Below, in pieces: positions 23,369 to 35,029 of a stretch of 64,000 bases of DNA. Position numbers and translations under genes: made by a program. Below the pieces are notes generated by a model that saw only the letters and a list, made by a program, of their open reading frames with translations, ran no database searches and was not told the DNA's origin. Position 1 is the first letter of the stretch; each line of letters starts with the position of its first letter. The stretch lies in the NCBI RefSeq assembly GCF_030272615.1, contig NC_081413.1, forward strand, positions 335,834,302-335,898,301, in the 5' to 3' direction. The DNA comes from Cryptomeria japonica (Eukaryota > Streptophyta > Pinopsida > Cupressales > Cupressaceae).

Positions 23369-26300
23369 ATGCGGACCTTATTGTGGAATGTCAAGGGCTA
23401 CACTACCCCTGACAAGATTTGCTTAATCAAATGATGCCTTGATCAAGTGAGACCGAACATTGTTCTTTTGCAGGAAACAAAGATCAAAGACAAATATTTT
23501 AGTGTTTTTTCTAAGAAATTTCAATCTTGGAAATGTAATCTAGTGGGAGCTAAAGGTGCCTCTAGAGGCCTTGCTGCTCTTTGAAAGGAATCGATGATTG
23601 ATGTGGTAGTTATTAGAACCAACTGGTGGTGGAAGTGGTTTAAAATCAAATCAATGCAACTCCAAACATGTTTTTCCTTATTAATATATATGGGCCCAAT
23701 AATTCAAATATGAAATTGCAGATATGGGATGAGTTGTTAGACATCATGAGGAATGACAGAGAGAATTTATTTAATCTTGGTGGAGATTTTAATGCTCTGC
23801 TTCACCCTTCGGATAAAATGGGTGGTGTGGGTTGGAATAGGCAGAGTCAGAGAGATTTCAGTTCTTTTGTCATGAATTCACGGCTGATTGAGATTCCCTT
23901 CCAAATGGGGGAGTACACCTGGACTAATAGAAGGAGTGGTTTTCTAAACATAGCAGAGCGGTTAGATAGGTTTTTTATAGCTGGAGATTGGTCAGAGAGT
24001 CGTTGGAATTGTGTTGCTAAGATTATACCTATAACGGGCTCAGATCATTACCCTATTTGCCTTAGAATTCAAGAAGACAACACCCCAAAGAGATGCCCAT
24101 TTAAATTTGAAGCAATGTGGCTACTGGAATAGCAATATCAAAAATCTTGTTGAACAGTGGTGGAGGCAAACTCCGGACAGTCCAGGTAACAAAGCCTTTA
24201 TTTTTTTCAAAAACCTTTAGTTCTTAAAGGAGCAATTTAAGAGATGAATTAGAAGAAGAGTTGAAAGCTCTTCATGAACATATAATTAGCCAGGGAATGG
24301 ATGAAGAATCTTTTAGTGAAGAGAAATTGTTGAGCAAAGGATACTCGGAGGTGTTAGCAAGAGAGGAAATATTTTGGAGACAAAAGTCTAGAGAAACATG
24401 GTTAAGATATGGAGACAAAAACACAAAAAAAATTCACACTTTAGTCAAAGTTTGATGATCTCAGAACAAGATTTTTTCTATAAAGAACAAAGAAGGGGGG
24501 ACTGTTATAGACTTAAATCGGATAAATCTGGAGGTAGTTAAACATTTTTCAGATATCTTCAATGGTGTGGGGAACCATGGAGGATACATGCCTCAAATTT
24601 TGGGGGTCATCCCTTCAAGTGTGAAGGAAGAACACAATAAAATGTTAATGGAACCTATGCCAATGGAGGAGGTGAAGATAGTTGTTTTTCATCTAGGTTC
24701 AGATAAATCTCTAGGGCCGGATGGTTTCCCAGCCCTCTTTTTTCCAAAATTTTGGGACATCCTAAAAAATGATATTTTAGAAGTTGTGGAGGAATCAAGG
24801 ACGGGAGGGTTTGTATTAAAGGACTTCAACAACACTTTTATAGCCTTGATTCCAAACAAGGTTGAGTTCACATCTTTTGATGACTTCCGCCCAATCTCTT
24901 TATGCAACACCATTTACAAGATAATATCCAAAGTCATAGTGAATAGATTAAAACTAGTTCTGGATTTGGTTATTTCCAGTGAACAAAGTGGATTTTCCTT
25001 GGGTAGATCTATTTATGAAGGCATCATCCTTGCACATGAAGCTATCCATTCCATTTGGACAACAAGGATAGAAAAGATGATGGTTAAGGTGGATATAAGG
25101 AAAGCTTATGTTGAGATGAATAGGGATTTTCTTATGAAATTCCTTTGGAGATTTGGTTTCAGCAAGGAATGGATTGCGTGGGTGAAAAGTTGTATCACCT
25201 CCCCTCGATTTTCAGTCATTACAAATGGAAGCCCACAGGACTTTTTTTAGTCTAAGAAAGGTATTCAGCAAGGTGATCCTCTCTCCCCCTTTTTGTTCAT
25301 TGTTATGGAAGAAGTGCTTGGGTGGTTCATTTCCAAGAAGTGGGAAGAAGGGGTTTGGAAAGGTGTTCAAATTGCAATAGAAGTGAATCCTTTAACACAT
25401 CTGCAATTTGCAGATGACACATTTCTGGCAGGGGATGCTATAGCAAGGGAAGCTCGGGTTATGAAGGAGACTTTGGATGTGTATGAAAAGGTTTCAGGTC
25501 AAAAAGTAAATTGGAACAAATATGAAATCTTCTTTTTTAACACCAAACCTTGTAAACAGAGGGAAATTTGTAGAATCTTGGGCATGAAAGTGGGGTCACT
25601 TCTAGGTAAGTATTTAGGAATCCCTTTTTTTGGAGGTGCAAATAAATCTGATTTGTGGAAGAATCTAATTGATAGTTGTATAAATAGAATGGATGGGTGG
25701 AAAAGTAGATGGCTTACATCAGCTGGTAGAATTTTAATGTTAAGAACTGTTGTATCAGCTATTCCTATTTACTCAATGATGTGTTTAAAGATCCCAAAAA
25801 AGGTTACCAATTTAATTCATCAAAGGATGAATTTTTTTTTTTGGAATGGAGCAAATGATCAGGACAAAATCTCATTATTGGCATGGGATAGAATTTGCCA
25901 GGCAAAGATTAGGGGGGGTGCTAGGTTGAGAGACTGGCATAAAATGAATATATCTTTAGGGGCTAAACTAATGTGGAGCATATACACCAATCCAAACCAA
26001 ATGTGGGTCAAAGTGTTGCGAGAAAAATATCTGGATTCTCCAGAAGATAGTAGAATTTTTCACAATTCGCAACCCCCCTAAAGGGTCAGCCATTTGGAAT
26101 TTCATAGTGTATTGTCGTGGGGTGGTCACTGATCATCTAACATGGCAAATTGGTAAAGGGACAAAAGCTAAGTTTTGGGAAGACTCTTGGGTAGGTTTTT
26201 CAACAATACGAGATATAGAAGACTTCTCAGAGATAAAGGATCATTTGGTGCAACTTTGGGGTGATCAAGAAAAAGATTATATGAGGTGTATTGATAGAGA

Positions 26301-27573
26301 TTTTGAAAAGGAATGGGTTTGGAAGGACCTTTCAACAACCGGTCTATCTGCTCACTCTCAGCAAAGACCTAGGGATGTGTTGGGTCAAAGGAAGATATTT
26401 CTTATAGGCACAGAGGATAAGGTGATTTGGTGTGGTGCTCAAGACAGGAACTATTCAGTTAAATTGGGCTATCAATTTTTGGAAGGAAGGGAGGAGAGTC
26501 AATCAAGAATATAGGACCTATTTTGGAGCAAAGAGTGCCTTCTGAAAGCTGGTGCTTTTGCATGGTTAGTTGTCAAAGGGAGAATTCTAATAGGGGGGAG
26601 AAGGAAAAGGATTGGTTTTGCAGGCCCCTCCAAATGTGTGATGTACAGAAAATTAGACGAGTTAGTAGATCATTTACTTTTGAGATGTGAGGTTGCACAA
26701 AGGTGTTGGTCTGATCTTCAAGGGAATCTAAATTGGCAGGGTCCACTTCAATGCTCCCTCAAAGAGATCTTTGAAAGTTGGCCAGGGCAGCCAAGTAAGT
26801 CGACCCTCTCATGTGTATGGAGAATAAGCCCCTCTTTAGTCATATGGGAGATCTGGAAAAAGCAAAACCGTAGAATCTTTCAGGATAAGGTTGATGATGT
26901 AAGTAGACTACTGCTCAGAATTAATAGGGCTATTGAAGAGGTTGCAGGTTCAGCAGCTTCCCAATCCTTTTCCGTGACTTCCCCCTTCACCTTAATGGAC
27001 AAGAATATTTAGAAAGCCTGGCCAGGAATCAAAATCAAGCATTGATCAGTGGAAAATAACAGGGGGCAGAAAAAGAAAGTACTGGAAGCTTGGTGGAAAC
27101 CTCCAAAAAAGAGTTGGTTTAAAGTAAATTTTGATGGGGCAGCCCAATCTAGCATAGGTGTGGCAGGAGCAGGTTTTGTTATGTGGAACGATAATGGATA
27201 TTTAATTAAGTGTGGAGACAAAAGACTAAGGAGATGCATAAATAATGAGGCTGAAGTGCAAGCTACTCTACTAGTAGTTGGATTGGCTAGAATCCAAGGT
27301 ATTCAAAATCTCCATCTCGAAGGGGATACCCTGATTATAATTCAGGCTATAATGAATGGGGAGATCAAAGAATGGCATCTTCAAGGATTTATCACTCTGT
27401 TTAAAGAGGAGTTAAATTTTTTTGAAAACTTCAAAATTAGCCACATTCGTAGACAAGGTAATCAGACTGTTGGCAGACTTTCCAAATGGGCTTTGTCCTT
27501 TGAATTAGAAGGTGAAGTTAGACTGGAAGATTTCCAAGGGATCTCAACATTGGAAGATGTTATGGTGCAATGA
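23369..27573 (+). pseudogene. LINE 1 ORF2: endonuclease, reverse transcriptase, RNase H
   Basis: ATG 23369 opens an AP-type endonuclease (TLLWNVKGYTT, IVLLQETKIK, GGDFNALLHP, YTWTNRRSG, GSDHYPICLR) that ends near 24130 after a frame change. The reverse transcriptase (24567-26081) shows SLGPDGFPALFF, FRPISLCNTIYKIISK, the GIQQGDPLSPFLF block after a TAG at 25248, and the catalytic segment QFADDTFLA. A zinc-finger-type region spans about 26107-27012. RNase H (27049-27573) has KVNFDGAA, NNEAEVQ and LEGDTLII, but the final catalytic Asp position reads Gly in NQTVGRLSKWAL. Intact ORF2 nicks target DNA and copies its own RNA there. At least two frame changes and three stops show this copy cannot. 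Confidence 0.9.
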
Positions 27574-28038
27574 GTGGTTTTTAGGTGTGGGACGGGTGAT
27601 GTTAGGAGGGTGATGTCATCTTGCAGAAAATTTTGTGTGACTCCCTCTCTGGAAAATTGATTTGAAATCTCACACAGGATTTGAAATGATGATCTGATTA
27701 GAAATGACAACTACAGCTGGAAGTGGCAGCATTAATGGGATGCCCAATTCTTAATGATTAAGGTTATCTTAGATATAACATTTAAAATCTTACACAAAGA
27801 TTGGTGAGCAAGTTAAGATAGGTGGCAGATGTAATGACTCCCCAAGGATAATGGAAGTGCGATGACATGATTAGCAAGGTGACATGTCAAATCAATAATC
27901 AAGACCTACGAATGGCCTATAAAAAGATGAATTTAGTCAGGTTAATATTGACAAAGAGAAAAGTTATAATATTCATGAGCATATTAGGGTAGGGAGGAAG
28001 CAAATTTGTAGAGTGGAGGTGCTCGTAAATTTAAAAAC

Positions 28039-28641
28039 ATGGAAGCAAATTTCATAGTAACCACTAAAAAGTAGCATAAGGGTTTCAAAGGAGTTGTGAG
28101 CAAAGATAGAATGTTGAGGCTTTTAAGATTCAGGGATGCAGAGGCAGTTAACATGGTGATGGAGATCATGGGGCCTTTATTCATGGAGAATTATTCAATG
28201 TGGAAGGTGAATTTGGATATTATTTAAATGGTTATAGCTTGGGGTCTGGAAACTGGTGAAAACATAGAAACGGTAAAATGGGAAGTTACATCCATTTTTG
28301 AAGATGCAATGCTCAAGGGTTTGGACTCCATCTTGGAGTGGGCGGTGCCTGGGGTTGGTTTTGACTACTCAAAGGGTTTTGAAGATGCCAAGGATGATGA
28401 TGAATTTGGCATAGTTTCCTTCGTTTGGTGGATTGGGAAGGTAGATAAGGAGGCCTATGTTTTGGAAAGGGCGCAGGCCTAGGAAAAAATCAAGGGGATT
28501 ATTCTAAGTCATGAGAAGGAAGACAATGAGCTGACACGAGCATGGCCAGAGATGATTCCTAAAGGTAGGCGGTCAGGGGCGAGGAAACGAAGAATGGCTA
28601 AGACAAGCTTCACAGATGACGTTGGGGTTGCTCTGGTTTAG
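28039..28641 (+). pseudogene. LINE 1 ORF3: unknown protein downstream of RNase H
   Basis: A single frame from ATG 28039 to TAG 28639 codes for about 200 residues with three internal stops (TAG near 28069, TAA at 28225, TAG at 28480). It begins MEANFIVTTKK and includes GVVSKDRMLRLLRFRDAE, SILEWAVPGVGFDYSKGFE and a basic tail. The sequence is composed like a real protein (Trp, Met and charged residues in a balanced mix) and keeps frame for 600 bases, unlike its surroundings. I recognise no domain. It does not resemble the ORF3 of the LINE at 30541-33807. Confidence 0.45.
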
Positions 28642-29027
28642 AATGGGTGGAAGGTTTAATTATATAAATATGTCTTATAAAGTGTCGTAAGATAGTTACA
28701 GTTGGTTTTTATAGTGCTTAGTGTAGTATGGCGGTTTATAGTTGGATCAATTTTCTACAAGATGTAATAGGGTTTGGGTGCTTTTTGGTTATAGAAGGAT
28801 AGGGAATGCAGTTCACCCTGTGTGAAGAAGTAAGAAGATTAACAAAATGGGAAATGGTCTATTGTAAATGATGTTTTTTGAGTCTAAGGGTTTTGGTGCT
28901 TAAGTGTTAAAGAATGTAAGGATAATATCCATAGTAGGGCTATTTTGCAGTCTTGAAGCCCTATTTTTTGTTGTAATTTCTATATATTATAATGCAATAA
29001 AATACAAATTATTACCAACCAAAAAAA

Positions 29028-29044
29028 AAGAATTAGTGACTAGT
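29028..29044 (+). repeat. Right target-site duplication of LINE 1 (17 bp)
   Basis: Exact repeat of 21422-21438, following the A-run. The last As of the tail and the first As of the duplication cannot be told apart. Confidence 0.93.
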
Positions 29045-29702
29045 CATAAGTAGTTTATTAGAGTAAAGTCTATAATTACAATGTAGGAGATGATCAATGG
29101 GTTGACAATTATGAGAAAACTTCTCTATTTGCAGCAATATACAAATTTTCTATTTGATTATCTTCATTAATAAGCATATGAGAGAATTATATTGGCATAA
29201 TAAATTCATTCTACTATTAGTGTAATGAATACGTCTACTTAGACCAAGACCCACTTGAGGTAAGGTGCTAATTTTACTAGTTTATTTTTAGTATTTTTTT
29301 TATTTAGATTCATAGTTCTTTTTTATAGTTTCATACTTTCTTATTTTAAATTGCATCACATGGATATTATAGTAAGTGATTTGCTATTTACTCTTTAGTT
29401 GTAGTTGACTTCTTTTAGTTGTAATTTCTCTTTAATTTATGATTGTAAATTCATAATTTTGTAGGACTTATTTTCTTTCAGTAGAACTTGTGAGTTATTT
29501 AATTCTTAAGCTGCAATACAACCTAAGCATCTCATATTGTACACATAGTACTAACTTAATCTCAAGTTTATGAACCTAGTTGACATTTTAATGTACCCTA
29601 TTATTAGTTGATGGTTTCTTAACATAGGATGATCTCATCTTTAAGTCATAGAGCCAATCTATTTAGCCTAAATTATTAGATAATATAGGAACCATACATT
29701 TT
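29045..29702. other. Probable remnant of an old Gypsy LTR/leader
   Basis: T/A-rich sequence with no ORF. It lies directly before a decayed Gypsy primer site and a Gypsy gag remnant, so it is probably the U5 side of an old LTR into which LINE 1 inserted. No matching second LTR is in the window. Confidence 0.35.
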
Positions 29703-29719
29703 TAGTGCCATTTTTGGGG
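29703..29719 (+). other. Decayed Gypsy-type primer binding site
   Basis: TAGTGCCATTTTTGGGG resembles the common plant Gypsy primer site TGGCGCCGTTGCCGGGG. Most differences are G-to-A or C-to-T, as expected for deaminated methylcytosine. Its position about 450 bp upstream of the gag remnant agrees. Confidence 0.45.
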
Positions 29720-30147
29720 TGGTGCAAAGCTATGAGAATATCTTAACTTTTTAGAAATATTTTATGTCTTCATAGTAGTATGAATTCTTATTTTCAATAT
29801 GTAGGATCATTATATCTTTATAAGAAATTAGAATTATTTACTAACAATATGCAGGCAAGCTAGATAGTGGACTATACTTGTTGCATGCAATGACAAAGAT
29901 ATCAATTTTGAAGGTTCATTCTTAGAAATATCACCAAAGAAATCAATCTAGGGAAAAAATGAATCAAGATTATTAGTCCACACCATCAATTCCTTTGGCC
30001 CATTCAAGTTCTTGTTCTCTATTTGGAAGTTCCCCATCATCCATTAGATCTCATTCTACCATGAGAGATTTAAGGGTTGTGGACTAGGATAATGAGACAA
30101 CTAGATTCCACTTTCCCATTAGATCAAGAAGGAAATGTTACACTAAA

Positions 30148-30540
30148 GAAAATACCTCCTTCATCCTTTCCTAATCTATATGTACTAATGTCATAGGACC
30201 TACTCACATTCCTTTTTGAGTTTGATGTCCTATGAAATATGACTATAATACATATGCTCACAAATTGAAGCTATTTTATACCACCCTTAAGGATTATTCA
30301 TCAAGGTGGTTCATGGGACTAGAGAGAGATGTAATAGATATTTGGGCTACTATGATGGATAAATTCCTCTATAAATACAAATACTATTGTAGAGGAGGTG
30401 ACATGAGGGAATTATATCTTTAGAATGAGGCAATGGGAAGATGAATCTTTAAAGGACTGTGCTGAAATATTCTTATTTTCTTTATAGAAATCTAAATACG
30501 ATTAAAAATAATTTTCTAAAGTTAATATTCCTATGGGTAG
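30148..30540 (+). pseudogene. Ty3/Gypsy gag (capsid) fragment
   Basis: The pieces FLFEFDVL, YAHKLKLFYTTLKDYSSRWFMGL and RMRQWEDESLKDCAEIFLFSL, in two frames with a frame change near 30230 and another near 30424, follow the order of plant Ty3/Gypsy capsid domains (the KLF..L..SA..WF and EDESL motifs). The fragment stops where the minus-strand LINE begins at about 30541, so the LINE inserted into this gag. The remainder is not visible on the far side at 60569, where an LTR fragment intrudes. Confidence 0.75.
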
Positions 30541-30746
30541 TTTTGATTAATTAAAAATAGGTTTTTGAAAGGAACCCAGATCCTTGTTACAAAGTAGGAG
30601 AAAGATAAATCATAAAAGAGGTAGAAAACAACAATGCCTGATCACCCACACATAGAACAGTTCCCAGCCAAAACAAAAAGGGAACACAAGACAAAGGAAG
30701 CAACACTAGATAGCCAAAGGAAAGCACAAAGACAACACAAGAACAA

Positions 30747-32380
30747 CTAAATGTTTCTCATAAGATCTTCAACATGAACCACCATCTGCTTCATATTGAT
30801 CGCAGAATTTTTCATTTCTTCCAGCTCTTTTTCCTTGATATCAACCTGTTTTTGAGTGTTGGTCCTTGTTCTTTTTTTGTGACCCTTCTTCTCCATCTGA
30901 TCCTTATCACCCTCCTTGCCTTTAATCAGTTCAAATTTGTTAATCAAGATGTTAATATGGTCAAAAATGGCCTTAAGGATCTAGAAGTTTTGCCTGGCAA
31001 TCCTCTTCACAGTAAGCTCCATCCTATCCACTCCCTTGACCAGATTGTTCAGGTTAGTATCCAGACCCTTAGCATCTTTGTTCCCTTCCATCTCATTCAC
31101 CTTCTTTTCTGTTTCCATAATTTTACTAACCATAGCCTCAATTTCTTCAACCTTGTTAATAGCAACCATTAATTCTTTTATGTTTTCAGAGAGAGGCTTC
31201 TCTCCCATAGTAGCAATTTTTTATCACATTGAGTTCAGTCTTCAAGTCGCTAATCTCTTCAGCCATTTTGCTAATGACCTCACAAAAACCCTTGATGTTG
31301 TCATTACCAATGTCACCATGACAGTCATTTTGATTTCCCATGTTGTTCTCCTGACCCTCGTTCTACATTCTCTATGTGCTCAAGTTCTCCCCATGATCAC
31401 CATCTAGCATTTCATCTTCCTCCTTACCCTTTTTATTATCGATTTTTTCAACCTCAGTATCCTCATCAAAAGAAATAAGAATGTACCTTTTCACCTTGTT
31501 TATCCCTTTATGGATCTTCTTGGTCCTTTGGGTTTGCTTACCCATACCCTTTCTCTTCTTGCTTTTTATGAATTTATCATCAAAAGACTCGTCCTTAGAG
31601 TCCGAAAGGTTGGAATCCACAGCAGTCCCCTTGCTCTTTCCCTTGGTCTTCCCCTTGTTGCTGAAATCCTCAGACTCACCTTCAGTTTCAGAGTAGAGAT
31701 TGAACCCACTATTCTCACTTTCAGTATCATCATTCCTAATTTTTTTGCCTTTACTAATGGGTTTCTCGATAGTTTTCCCCTTCAACGGCTTATAAACTAA
31801 AACCACTGATGGAGGGCATGGTCTCTTTGAGAGTCTTTCTGCACTTCTCTAATAGTATGATCCATAGAGCAAGAAAGATAGTAAGGCAGACTGACCTTGT
31901 CACCATGATGGAAGTGATTAAGCAACACAAAATGATGCCCATAAGCCCTTGTGAATCTCTCGTCTAGAGTAATGTAACTGATGGTGGCAATAGCACAAAC
32001 CTCCATGGCCTACAAATATGCTTAGGGGAATGGTAGGGATTATCCACCTTCACCAATTTCCTTTTTTCTCCATCAGTGATAGGAAACCTATCCGCAGCCT
32101 TGTCAGACACACTTTGATCTCTCTAAAATTTAATACCTTCTTTGACCATACCCATAGCTTCAACAATGACATCTTCGTCCACCTTCTTCATCTAGGTACC
32201 AACAAGAACCTTACCATTCTTCTAGTTTTTTATGAAATGCTTAGTGACAGTAGGGTCTTTGCCACAAAGCCTTTCCATAAAAACACTCAAGCTTCCCTCT
32301 TAAAGAATCTCGCAGCCTTCATTGTTTTTCTTCCAGTCCGAGAAAGAAGTCAGATCAAACCTCTTTTTATTACCTCCCAT
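30747..32380 (-). pseudogene. LINE 2 ORF3: unknown protein with coiled-coil C terminus
   Basis: The likely start is ATG at 32380 (MGGNKKRFDL), 195 bp after the ORF2 stop. The N-terminal half reads ERLCGKDPTVTKHFIKN, DRFPITDGEKRKLVKV and NPYHSPKHICRPW. A frame change near 32010 leads to YGHHFVLLNHFHHG and SLPYYLSCSMD, followed by an acidic/Ser linker (31806-31372) and a Lys/Glu coiled-coil C terminus ending at TAG 30747. Several stops break it. The sequence at 18-1248 is a second copy of its C-terminal two thirds. I recognise no enzyme motif. Its place after RNase H, repeated in a related copy, indicates that it belongs to the LINE and is not a chance neighbour. Confidence 0.6.
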
Positions 32381-32574
32381 ATTACCCTTAGTTTCACAAT
32401 TCTTCCTTATCTCAACTCTGTTATTTTCTCTGTGATCTCTGTGAAGAAACCTAACAATTTTGTTGTTGTTATGAAGAACCACCCAGAATTCGTTCAAAGT
32501 AAATATGATATAACTAATAATAAAACAAGCCACATCGCCGTAGTGAACAATCATCGAAAAATAAGGAAAAGGAA

Positions 32575-33807
32575 TTATAAATTGTGATTAGAAAAGACAT
32601 GTTGCTTCATCTGGATACGGTCCAATTCAATCATTGATTTTGCCTCACACTTGAGATTACTCTCACCATAAAGGGAAATGATTTTGTTAGAATGGAAAGC
32701 CAGGTTGGCAGCCCAATCAGCACACTTGTTGGCTTCTATATATACATGTGTGAAAATACACATTTCAAAAGTTTCACTAATTTCCTTTGCAGTTTTGATG
32801 GCATTGTGTATAGACCAAGAGGGAGGGAAAACATTATTCAAGAAATTAACAATATTCAAATATTCGCCTTCAACCCAAACTTTAGTGCAATTAGAATCCT
32901 TAGCAAGAACCAACCCATGATAAGAAGCAATGGCCTCAGCAACATGGTTGGTTTGATTGCCTATAAGAATACATTTGATTGCTTTGAATATTCTCCCTTC
33001 ATCCCTTAAAACCACACCACACCCTACATTGTTAGGGTTACCCTTGGAAGCACCATCGAAGTTAATTTTCATCCATCCATGAGGGGGCCATTCCCATCTC
33101 GCCTCTTCTCTAGGATTAGCATGTATGATGTCACTCCCCTTTATTCTCCAATTCTTGAAAATGATATTATCACCTTGATCTTTGGGGTTGGTTATTCCAC
33201 CAGTGATGTAGAGGTTCTCTACCATATGTCTTTTGATTTTCTCAAATATAATTTGAGCTTTTGAAGCCTTATCTTTGAACACTCTATCATTTCTTTCTTT
33301 CCAGATTCCCCAACAAATATGAGGTAAAGAAAATCTCCATAACAAAGTAACTGAATTGTTTTTCGAGGGGTGGAACCAAGAATTAAAAACATCTTGGACA
33401 ACTTCAGGGAAGACCCATTTGACATTGAAGTTGTCCAAACATCTAGCCCAAATATCAACAGAGAAGGGACAATGGATAAACATGTGATTAATGGTTTCCT
33501 CATTCTGCATACAAAGATGACAAATACTAGGCAGGCTAAAACCTCTAGTTTTGAGATTGTTAGTCATCAGGATCTTATTTTGAAGGACAATCCAGAAAAA
33601 AATATTAATTTTGGGAATAAGTCCTTTCACCCAAGCTTTAGCCCAACAAGGACTCTCCTGACTAGAATATTGTTGAATATAGAGAGACGAGATAGAAAAT
33701 TTACCATCAGCAGTAAGTTTCCAGATAAGCTGGTCCTCGTCATCAACCACCACCATAGAATTCATCATTTTATTCAGATGCTCAAGGAAAGGATCAACAA
33801 AGGATAA
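32575..33807 (-). pseudogene. LINE 2 ORF2 C terminus: zinc finger and RNase H
   Basis: A 397-codon open frame (33768-32575), extending to the insertion border at 33807, contains the plant LINE zinc-finger-type region (PKINIFFWIVLQNKI, SICHLCMQNEETINHMFIHC, WGIWKERNDRVFKD) and a complete RNase H fold (KINFDGASKGNP, HVAEAIAS, VEGEYLNIV, IEANKCADWAAN). The third catalytic position reads Glu where Asp is usual. The frame continues on the other side of the 26-kb insertion at 60135. Although open, it lacks its reverse transcriptase here and cannot function. Confidence 0.88.
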
Positions 33808-34942
33808 TGTGTGTGTGAAAAAGTGAAATAAGTCTAATAGCTACAAGACACAACACTTCAATTAATTCATTACATGTATGGTTAGATAGATATAAGCATG
33901 AATATGAAAACCATAACAAATCGACTAATTGCCTTCTAAAAGATGTGAGTATAAGATTGCTCTCAGATTAGTATAAGCAATACCGATGACTAGACTACAC
34001 CAAGACAAAGGATTTAATCTATATGAGTATGAGATAAAGCTAAATGGATGCAAGATTGATGAAAGATTCAAGCAATCATGAATTCAAACAATCATAATTG
34101 AAATAAATATGCAAAAAGCTAAACTAAGATGCAAATAATCTCAAAAATCAAGCACAATATATTCAATGACTCCAAAGCAAAAAGTGTATAATAAAAAATC
34201 TCCAAGGTGTTTTGAATGAGAGCTAAAGACTGAATTTATAGAGAATCACAAGAGAGATCAAGAAAAAGCATAATTTAGGATTAAATGAAATAATTAAGAA
34301 ATCAGATTTAGTTAACCTTGAGATAGATTCCAATTATAGTTTAATTGCAATGCATTCAGATTATAAGTACGAGTTGCATTAGAAATAAGAATTAATTAAT
34401 TCCAAGCATTTGTGATAAAAATAGGTAATTCTTTGATTTATTAAGAAAAGAGATTCAATGCAACTGAACTTATTTTTCTCAAAAACTTTGAGTTCCAATT
34501 TTAGAAAATGATTAAATTCATTTAATTGCTTTTATGATTTCAAGTTAATCTCAATTTAGAAGAATATCTCAAGTTTGATTTCTCTCTCAATTCAATTCTT
34601 TTATTTTATTTTTAATTTAACTATTGCTTTGCATATCAATTCCTCTTTTGTAATAAATTAATTTCTTTTTTATGATTAAATGGCAAATTTATTAATTAAT
34701 TAAATATGATAGGATATTTAATAAATTAAATAAGATAATTGATCAAATGATTTTCTTGGAATGATTCAATTAATTAAATAAATATTTAATTAATATTGAG
34801 TTATTGATTTGCCATGTGACATTTGATGATTAAAGAATTAATTAATATGCTCAAGATTGATTTAATTGCCTTTTGTTAGGACCTTGGTGATGTTGTCAAG
34901 ATTAGGGGCCCATGGTTTAGGTGACCATTTTAGGGTATTACA
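33808..34942 (-). repeat. 3' LTR of element G
   Basis: 1135 bp. It matches 58995-60134 with roughly 3-5% difference over the first 350 bp compared by eye. It is AT-rich with an ATTAATTAATTAAAT-type segment. On the minus strand it begins TGTAATACCC. Confidence 0.9.
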
Positions 34943-34956
34943 TTTGCCCCTCTTTG
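34943..34956 (-). other. Polypurine tract of element G
   Basis: Read on the minus strand, AAAGAGGGGCAAA immediately precedes the 3' LTR. This fixes the orientation of the element as minus, together with the primer site at the other end. Confidence 0.8.
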
Positions 34957-35029
34957 AATTAATGTGTGAGCAGCGCGTTGGTTCAAAGAATAGTTAATAT
35001 CTAGGAGATACCAGTTCTGAACTTGATTG

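Larger units (their letters stand above)
21439..29027 (+). mobile_element. LINE 1: full-length plant L1-type non-LTR retrotransposon (7.6 kb)
   Basis: The element is bounded by a 17-bp direct duplication and ends in a short poly(A) run (about 29021-29029) preceded by AATAAA at 28996. It contains an ORF1 with a DUF4283-like domain and zinc knuckle, an ORF2 with endonuclease, reverse transcriptase, zinc finger and RNase H, and a third ORF in a 1.45-kb 3' region. Stops and frameshifts in every ORF make it inactive. It inserted upstream of the old Gypsy gag at 30148, possibly within that element's LTR. Confidence 0.92.
30541..33807 (-). mobile_element. LINE 2, 3' part (split by a 26-kb insertion)
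   Basis: On the minus strand this holds the end of ORF2 (33807-32575), an ORF3 (32380-30747) and a 3' untranslated region ending in a TTAATTAATCAAAA-like tail near 30541. Its 5' neighbour piece lies at 60135-60569, beyond the large LTR element at 33808-60134. The two pieces join in frame, and the LTR element is flanked by a 5-bp duplication (GATAA/TATAA, one mismatch). The far 5' part of LINE 2 is missing, cut by the LTR fragment at 60570. Confidence 0.85.

Noticed and set aside
33370-33807. 145-codon plus-strand ORF
   Set aside because: It is antisense to the LINE 2 ORF2 C terminus, which shows zinc-finger and RNase H motifs.
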